A stretch of 64,000 nucleotides of DNA, taken from assembly GCF_000019965.1 (NCBI RefSeq), contig NC_010571.1, positions 930,001 to 994,000 on the forward strand, given 5' to 3'. Numbering within the stretch: the stretch's first letter is position 1; each line of letters starts with the position of its first letter. Shown here piece by piece: positions 58,908 to 64,000 of the stretch. A model generated the notes under the pieces. It worked only from the letters and a program-made list of their open reading frames with translations, was not told the DNA's origin and ran no database searches. Origin of the DNA: Opitutus terrae PB90-1. GTDB taxonomy: Bacteria > Verrucomicrobiota > Verrucomicrobiia > Opitutales > Opitutaceae. The position numbers and the translations under genes were made by a program.

Positions 58908-59321
58908 TCAACCCTGCTTGCGCGAATGCGGGCGACGCTGATTGGCGCGACGAGCTTTTTGCCGTGGTTCGATGCCGATGCGCGGGTCGCGGGCCCGCAC
59001 GCGCGTGACCAGCCACCCCGCATCGCGCTCGAAGGTCGCGGCCGATTCCGGCAAATAGAGCCATTTGCCGAGGATCGAGTGTTCGCGCAGCTCCGGGCGG
59101 TCCCCGACCAACGACGCGTGATGCTCTCGCAACGTGGGTACGAGCACGCCGCACCAAGGCTCGGTTTTCGCGGTGAGGTAGAGGACGAACCGGCCGTGCA
59201 GGTAAACCGCTTTCCCGCCGAACATCGATCGCACGACGAGCGTCGGCTCGTTTTCCAGCGGCTCGATGACCCACGCGAACGGGTGCACGACAGCAGCACG
59301 AGTGGCGAACAACTCACGCAT
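58908..59321 (-). CDS. Conserved hypothetical protein, possibly TfoX-N-like
   Basis: A 137-residue protein. VVRSMFGGKAVYLHGRFVLY and LTAKTEPWCGVLVPTLREHH have the MFGG..V...G.....L.. pattern of the TfoX N-terminal domain. ELREHSILGKWLYLPESAATFE follows, then a basic tail (RARDPRIGIEPRQKARRANQRR). TfoX is a competence regulator in other bacteria, but here the match is weak. The start is an ATG at 59321. Confidence 0.6.
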   Translation of the reverse strand: MRELFATRAAVVHPFAWVIEPLENEPTLVVRSMFGGKAVYLHGRFVLYLTAKTEPWCGVLVPTLREHHASLVGDRPELREHSILGKWLYLPESAATFERDAGWLVTRVRARDPRIGIEPRQKARRANQRRPHSRKQG

Positions 59322-59342
59322 GGCGCTCAGGAAATGTCACCG

Positions 59343-59475
59343 CCCGCGCACCCACGCGAATCGGCACGAATGCCGTCAGTCTTCGCAGCGCGGAAGTCCC
59401 CGCCCGCGCATGCTCGTCGGGCAATGGTGCAGCCCGCGGCTTCGAGATTCGCGTTCATTCGCGGGATTCGCGGGA
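59343..59475. repeat. Bipartite inverted repeat F (ACGCGAAT-type arms)
   Basis: The left arm (59343-59372) contains ACCCACGCGAATCGGCACGA. The right arm (59441-59475) contains GATTCGCGTTCATTCGCGGG. They are inverted relatives built on the word CGCGAAT and about 65 bp apart. It lies between the TfoX-like and DUF5069 genes. Confidence 0.65.
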
Positions 59476-59496
59476 GAACCGCCTGCTTGAGATCGT

Positions 59497-59958
59497 TCAC
59501 TCGATCCGGCCCTCGTCGAAATCGATCAGATCGGGCACGCTCTTGATTTCGTCCACACGGTCTGCGCAGCCCATTGCAGTCAACGCCTCGCGCAGGAAAT
59601 CCTGCCCCGCTGGCGTCATCCCTTTCTGCACCAGCTCGCGGTTCCACTTCGCCGCCCGCACCTCGGCAGGGAGCAGCGCTTTGAGCTTCTCCTCGATCTC
59701 GGCGTCCGTGGCAGATTCGAACACGATTTTTTCCACCGCAGCCGGATCAATGCCGAGGTGAAAGCAAAGAAACCGGTCCAACCCGCGCTTGTAGTTCTTC
59801 GCGTAGCTGGCCGGCAGCGCGCCGTGTGCTTTCACGTAACGGCATTTGGCCAGGAAGCGCGGCAGGTAGAGCAGCCCGGTGCCCGGATGCGGCAGATAGG
59901 GCGAAGGGAGCTCGGTCAAGACTTCGCCGGTGGAACCCGGGATCGGCTTCGATGGCAT
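59497..59958 (-). CDS. DUF5069-domain protein
   Basis: A 153-residue protein. I start at MPSKPIPGSTGEVLTELPSP. YLPRFLAKCRYVKAHGALPASYAKNYKRGLDRFLCFHLGI is the DUF5069 signature, and FLREALTAMGCADRVDEIKSVPDLIDFDEGRIE is the C-terminal region. The family is frequent in Verrucomicrobia and of unknown function. It is divergent from the PQQ-type dehydrogenase across a region rich in repeats. Confidence 0.88.
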   Translation of the reverse strand: MPSKPIPGSTGEVLTELPSPYLPHPGTGLLYLPRFLAKCRYVKAHGALPASYAKNYKRGLDRFLCFHLGIDPAAVEKIVFESATDAEIEEKLKALLPAEVRAAKWNRELVQKGMTPAGQDFLREALTAMGCADRVDEIKSVPDLIDFDEGRIE

Positions 59959-60012
59959 CCCTGCCCGATTGTCAGGGAGCTTCGTGAACGTCAACGCCCG
60001 CGCCGCCCGCGG

Positions 60013-60096
60013 TTGCACGAGCATCTTGCCCGTGGGGCTGCAACGTGCCCGGTCGCGACGCGGAGCGCCGGCCACGGGCGGCATGCCCGTGCCACA
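60013..60096. repeat. Family-5 repeat pair upstream of DUF5069 gene
   Basis: GCACGAGCATCTTGCCCGTG and the inverted CACGGGCGGCATGCCCGTGC, about 45 bp apart. It shares its words with the copies at 10218 and 50310. Confidence 0.7.
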
Positions 60097-60129
60097 TCCC
60101 CGCTCCCGCGCCCGTCCGGCCGCTTCGCC

Positions 60130-60171
60130 ACGACCGATGTGATGCTACACCTGTAACACCACATCGGTCGT
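60130..60171. promoter_or_regulatory. 42-bp dyad with TACA-N2-TGTA core
   Basis: Arms 60130-60149 and 60152-60171 are inverted partners with two mismatches and a 2-base centre. The centre reads TACA-CC-TGTA, which fits the TACAnnTGTA core bound by BlaI/MecI/CopY-type repressors. It lies between the divergent DUF5069 and dehydrogenase genes. It could alternatively be a terminator-like hairpin. Confidence 0.55.
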
Positions 60172-60359
60172 CGCCGCAGCGTGATCTCCGCTGGCGGTGC
60201 GACTCGTCTGGGGCAGCGCTTGGTAGACCGCGATGCCGCGGCTGCGCGGGAGAACCTGCGTCGCGACGGGGCAGGCTTCACGCAGCCGCGGACCGGGAAA
60301 CGCCCGGGGAACGTCGCGCGGAGCCGACGGTCTGGCGACGTCCGCCCGCGGGCGGGAAT

Positions 60360-61817
60360 GTGCATCTTCATCGCCCTCTCCGAACTTATCTCATTGCTCT
60401 CGTCTGGCTGGCTCTGCCGGAGCTTCCGATGGCTTCGGCGGCCGATCAAAGCCCCGGTCGGGACGTGAACCAACTTTACGCCGAACTGTGCAGCGGCTGC
60501 CACGGCGAGCGCATGGAAGGCGGCAAGGGCGGGAGCCTGATCGACGGTCACTGGCAGCACGGCGGCGACACCGAGGCGCTGCGTCGAAGCATCCGCGACG
60601 GTTATGCCGGCGCAGGCATGCCCTCATTCCGCGCCGCGCTCAACGACGCCGAGATCAGCACGCTCGTGAATTTCATCCACGAAACCGCCACGCGCACCGT
60701 CGAACCCGAGCCGAAGCAGGAGCGGCCACTGCCGGCAGGCGTGCAGCACAGCGAAGAGCACGCGTTTCGGATCGAACCGGTCGCGAGCGGATTCGATGTG
60801 CCGTGGTCGCTGACGTTCCTGCCGGACCGGCGCATCCTGGTCACTGAACGCGTCGGCCGGCTGCGCGTGATCGAAGCAGACGGCCAGCTCAACCCGGAGC
60901 CCGTGGCTGGGCTGCCGACGAACATTCTGGTCCGCGACGAAGCCGGGTTGATGTCGGTGGTCGCCGACCCCGATTACGCGCACAACGGCTGGATTTATCT
61001 CTCCTACAGCGACCGTGGTCCGAACGACACCGCGATGACGAAAATCGTGCGCGGCCGGCTGCGCCATGGTCGCTGGATCGACGAGCAGGAGGTGTTCGCC
61101 ATCGACCCGCGCGACTACCTGCCGAGCTCCGTGCTGTTCGGCGGCCGGCTCGCGTTTGCCGGCGAGTATCTGTTCTTCAGCGTGGGTGAGCGTGGAATGG
61201 AGGAAGGCACCACCGGCCAGGCGCAGGACCTCCGCACCGCGAACGGAAAAATCCATCGCGTGTTTCATGATGGTCGGACCCCGCCTGACAACCCGTTCGT
61301 CGGGCGCGACGGCTCGCTCGGTTCGATCTGGGCCTACGGCGTGCGCAATCCGCAGGGCCTTGCGATCAACCCACGCGACGGCGCCGTATGGGAAACCGAG
61401 CACGGCCCGCGTGGCGGCGACGAGCTCAACGCCATCCGGCGCGGCGCAAACTACGGCTGGCCGGTGATCACCTACGGGATGAACTACGACGGCACGCCAA
61501 TTTCCGACAAAACGGCAGCACCAGGCATGGAGCAGCCGGTGATCAACTGGACGCCGTCGATCGCGGTGAGCCAACTCGAGTTCTACACCGGCGATCGGTT
61601 CCCGCGCTGGAAAGGCAATCTGTTCATCGGCTCACTCGCGCAGCAGAAGTTCATCCGGGTCGTCGTGGACGGCGACCGCGTAGTGCACCGCGAGGAGGTG
61701 TTTCGAGGGCTGGGTCGCGTGCGCGATATCAAGACTGGTCCGGAAGGGAATCTGTACCTCGCGATCGAGCTGATCGGCAAGCCGGGCCGGATCGTGCGAC
61801 TGGTGCCGGCGGGATAG
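60360..61817 (+). CDS. PQQ-type sugar dehydrogenase with N-terminal cytochrome c domain
   Basis: A 485-residue secreted oxidoreductase. I take a GTG start at 60360 because LIALVWLALPELPMASA then forms a signal peptide ending near residue 27. An N-terminal cytochrome c domain follows: CSGCH at 44-48 with the Met-ligand candidate in GMPSFRAAL. The C-terminal six-bladed propeller (about 125-485) matches soluble glucose/aldose dehydrogenase: PWSLTFLPDRRILVTER, GLMSVVADPDYAHNGWIYLSY, NPQGLAINPRDGAVWETEHGPRGGDELN, NYGWPVITYGMNYDG and FIGSLAQQKFIRV. The cytochrome domain would pass electrons to a periplasmic acceptor. The frame is open further upstream but reads through repeats. Confidence 0.88.
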   Translation: MHLHRPLRTYLIALVWLALPELPMASAADQSPGRDVNQLYAELCSGCHGERMEGGKGGSLIDGHWQHGGDTEALRRSIRDGYAGAGMPSFRAALNDAEISTLVNFIHETATRTVEPEPKQERPLPAGVQHSEEHAFRIEPVASGFDVPWSLTFLPDRRILVTERVGRLRVIEADGQLNPEPVAGLPTNILVRDEAGLMSVVADPDYAHNGWIYLSYSDRGPNDTAMTKIVRGRLRHGRWIDEQEVFAIDPRDYLPSSVLFGGRLAFAGEYLFFSVGERGMEEGTTGQAQDLRTANGKIHRVFHDGRTPPDNPFVGRDGSLGSIWAYGVRNPQGLAINPRDGAVWETEHGPRGGDELNAIRRGANYGWPVITYGMNYDGTPISDKTAAPGMEQPVINWTPSIAVSQLEFYTGDRFPRWKGNLFIGSLAQQKFIRVVVDGDRVVHREEVFRGLGRVRDIKTGPEGNLYLAIELIGKPGRIVRLVPAG

Positions 61818-62000
61818 TACGGCCGGTGCCGTGCGTCTATTAGCCGCCCGCGGCGGTGACGTCCGGCCCCTAATAGCCATGGCCCGACCTTCAAAGTCCG
61901 CCGGCGAAAGCCGAATACCAGCACCAAGGCCGATGTCCACGTAACGCGCGATGATTGCATTGATTGGGAATCCCGCCGCACCTGTCCGCCAGCCCCAACT

Positions 62001-63617
62001 ATGCACACCTTCACTGTCGGAAAACGGATCACGTTCGGCTTTGCCCTGATCATATTGATCGCGGTCGGGATGGGCGCTCTCGCGGTCGAGCGCCTCCTGG
62101 TCATCCGCGACTCAGCACACGTGATTGTGGCGGATTGTCTGCCGGGAGCGTATTTAAGCGGACGGATTGAGACAGAGGTAACCAGCGCTGAAATGCATGT
62201 GCGCAAGCACATCCTAACCGAGGACGCCTCCGCGCTCGGCGAACTGGAAGCCGAGATCACGGCAAACCGCGATCGGGTCACGCAGCTTTATAAGGACTAC
62301 GAAAAGACCGTCACGCTCGCGGAGGATCGGGAGTTGCTCAAGAAGGCGAATGCGTTCCGCCCCGGCTATCTGACGCGTCGCGACGCGGTGCTGGCGCTCA
62401 GCCGTGCAGCCAAGAAGAAGGAAGCCGCGGAAATGGCCGCCAAAGAGCTCGAACCGTATTTCGACACCTACATGGCTGCGGTCCAGGAGGTGGTTCAATT
62501 CAATCGCCGCAATGCGCAGGCGGATTCGGAGCAGATCACGACCGCCGTGCGAACGATGCAGCTCGCCATCGGAATGGCCGTGCTGATTGCCGTGGGTCTC
62601 GGCGCCTCGGCCGCGACCTACATCGTGCGCGGCATCAACCGGGCGTTGGGCGAAGTGGCTGATGCGATGCAGGAAAGCTCCGAACAAGTGGCGGCGGCGG
62701 CCAATCAAGTAGCCGCGTCGAGTCAGTCACTGGCCAGCGGTTCGGCCGAGCAGGCGGCGAGCTTGGAGGAAACGAGTGCCTCGCTCGAGGAGATGGCCAG
62801 CATGACCAAGCGCAACGCCGAAGGAGCACAACAGGCGAAGGAATTCTCCAGTCAGGCCCGCGTGGCCGCCGACTCGGGTGCGACCAACATGCACGCCATG
62901 AAGACGGCGATGGACGAGATCAAAACGTCTTCCAACGACATTTCCCACATCATCAAGACCATCGACGAGATCGCCTTTCAAACGAACATCCTGGCGCTCA
63001 ACGCGGCGGTCGAGGCCGCCCGCGCGGGCGAGGCTGGGATGGGCTTCGCGGTGGTGGCCGAGGAGGTCCGCAGCCTCGCCCAGCGCTCGGCGCAGTCTGC
63101 GCGCGAGACCGCCGAGAAAATCGCGGTGGCGATCGCCAAGACGAATCAAGGCGTGCAGCTCTCCAACGTCGTCGCCCAGTCCCTCGATGAGATCGTCGAA
63201 AAATCGCGCAAGGTCGACGCTTTCGTCGCGGAGATTGCCACCGCATCCACGGAGCAGAATCAAGGTATCGGCCAAGTGAACAGTGCGGTCGGCCAAATGG
63301 ATAAGGTGACCCAAAGCAATGCTGGCGGAGCTGAGGAAACCGCCGCCGCCGCCGAAGAACTCAGCGCGCAAGCAAAAGTCACCCGCGAAAATGTCGAACG
63401 TTTGCTCGAACTGGTGGGTCGCCGGGACGGAAAGGCAAACCGCCGCATGGACGCAGCTTTGGTGATCACGGCGCCAGCGTCTGGTGTTTCAGAGCAGCGG
63501 ATGAACGGTGCAAGGGTTTCGGCTCCAACGGCACATCCTCCGCGGTCGGCCGCGAATCACGCGTTGGCGGAACACGGTAGCAATGGCGGAGCGAGGCGAC
63601 GCGCGCCCGTCCGTTGA
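62001..63617 (+). CDS. Methyl-accepting chemotaxis protein
   Basis: A 538-residue chemoreceptor. TM1 is at 10-30 ([20 protein letters not shown]). A periplasmic four-helix sensor (about 31-190) is followed by TM2 at about 191-211 ([20 protein letters not shown]). The cytoplasmic part has [20 protein letters not shown] and the hairpin tip [40 protein letters not shown], the most conserved MCP region. HAMP is short or absent. No CheBCR-binding pentapeptide is seen at the C-terminus. No che genes are in view. Confidence 0.95.
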   Translation: MHTFTVGKRITFGFALIILIAVGMGALAVERLLVIRDSAHVIVADCLPGAYLSGRIETEVTSAEMHVRKHILTEDASALGELEAEITANRDRVTQLYKDYEKTVTLAEDRELLKKANAFRPGYLTRRDAVLALSRAAKKKEAAEMAAKELEPYFDTYMAAVQEVVQFNRRNAQADSEQITTAVRTMQLAIGMAVLIAVGLGASAATYIVRGINRALGEVADAMQESSEQVAAAANQVAASSQSLASGSAEQAASLEETSASLEEMASMTKRNAEGAQQAKEFSSQARVAADSGATNMHAMKTAMDEIKTSSNDISHIIKTIDEIAFQTNILALNAAVEAARAGEAGMGFAVVAEEVRSLAQRSAQSARETAEKIAVAIAKTNQGVQLSNVVAQSLDEIVEKSRKVDAFVAEIATASTEQNQGIGQVNSAVGQMDKVTQSNAGGAEETAAAAEELSAQAKVTRENVERLLELVGRRDGKANRRMDAALVITAPASGVSEQRMNGARVSAPTAHPPRSAANHALAEHGSNGGARRRAPVR

Positions 63618-63757
63618 AGCTTTTGGCGATGGCCTCGCAGCCATCGCTCTTCCGTCGAGCACGCCGTTGCGGAACCGACCGTCCGCAATTCCGTCGTGAC
63701 GCAGGCGGACGCGGGTGGTAAATGCACCGGCGTTTTTCCCCCAACGCCCCATTGCTC

Positions 63758-64000
63758 ATGAGCCATCCGATCCAATTCCTGCTTCGCGCCAAAGAGATGC
63801 CGACGCACTGGTATAACCTGCTCGCGGATTTCCCCGAGCCGCTGCCGCCGCCGCTGCATCCGGGCACGAAGCAGCCCGCGACGTTGGACGACATGAAGGC
63901 GATCTTCCCGGAAAACCTGATCGCGCAAGAAATGAGCGCGGAGCGGATGATCGAGATTCCGCAGGAAGTGCGTGACGTTTACGCGCTCTACCGGCCCACG
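63758..64000 (+). CDS. Tryptophan synthase β-chain-like protein (TrpB2 type), 5' fragment
   Basis: The first 81 codons of a gene cut by the window's right edge. MSHPIQFLLRAKEMPTHWYN, PEPLPPPLHPGTKQP, MKAIFPENLIAQEMSAERMI and IPQEVRDVYALYRPT match the N-terminus of the TrpB2 group of PLP-dependent tryptophan synthase β chains. The PLP-binding Lys lies beyond the window. No trpA is seen. Confidence 0.85.
   Translation, partial: MSHPIQFLLRAKEMPTHWYNLLADFPEPLPPPLHPGTKQPATLDDMKAIFPENLIAQEMSAERMIEIPQEVRDVYALYRPT

Noticed and set aside
61818-62000. Riboswitch upstream of the MCP gene
   Set aside because: A weak CTATTAG/CTAATAG pair exists, but no known aptamer motif can be recognised.

Overview
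The window is GC-rich, gene-dense bacterial chromosome with no rRNA or tRNA gene that I can recognise. Several things point to Verrucomicrobiota, most likely an Opitutaceae-like organism: a DUF5069 protein, a rhombosortase with its lipoprotein target, secreted proteins of a type common in that group, TonB-dependent receptors next to multi-PAS hybrid kinases, and many short dispersed palindromic repeats. This placement rests on protein resemblance from memory, not on a search.

Layout. 1-3.3 kb: the tail of an ABC permease, a small membrane protein, an NAD(P)-binding reductase, a PNPOx-fold protein and a DsrE protein. 3.4-4 kb: a divergent TetR regulator whose shared intergenic region carries two identical operator-like dyads. 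4-7.2 kb: a PLP aminotransferase, a VOC protein, a small membrane protein with a probable frameshift, and an MBL hydrolase. 7.9-12.4 kb (minus strand): a thioredoxin-reductase-like flavoprotein, a TonB receptor interrupted in frame by repeats, and an AraC/GyrI-like regulator. 12.6-23.7 kb (plus strand): an isochorismatase-like hydrolase, then a tight five-gene signalling operon of histidine kinase, giant hybrid kinase, TonB receptor, YfiR protein and CHASE8-like hybrid kinase.

23.9-31.6 kb is cofactor synthesis: panB, panC, separate coaC and coaB, and coaX for CoA, then nadA, nadC and nadB for NAD. 31.7-39.5 kb holds a crystallin/DUF4214 lipoprotein, a debranching-enzyme-like protein, a glycosyltransferase, a phosphatase-EEP fusion and a VTT membrane protein, perhaps a glycan or glycolipid cluster. 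39.8-43 kb: gmk, a membrane protein, a four-helix-bundle (S23-like) gene enclosed by inverted repeats, and miaB. 43-52 kb: secreted proteins, a lytic transglycosylase, the rhombosortase pair, a glycosylase-annotated family protein and a LuxR-type response regulator. 52-58.4 kb: a globin, a cytochrome c, two more kinases and a conserved kinase-fold candidate. 58.5-64 kb: small conserved proteins, DUF5069, a cytochrome-fused PQQ-type dehydrogenase, an MCP and the start of a TrpB2-like gene.

The most unusual layer is the repeats. At least five families of short palindromic or inverted-pair elements lie between genes, at gene 3' ends (often supplying the stop codon) and in frame inside proteins. 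One class has arms made of short iterated words facing each other. One member of this class, at 41077-41559, encloses a four-helix-bundle gene, and a member with the same arm motif at 58409-58500 is empty. That suggests an undescribed mobile or structural element system.
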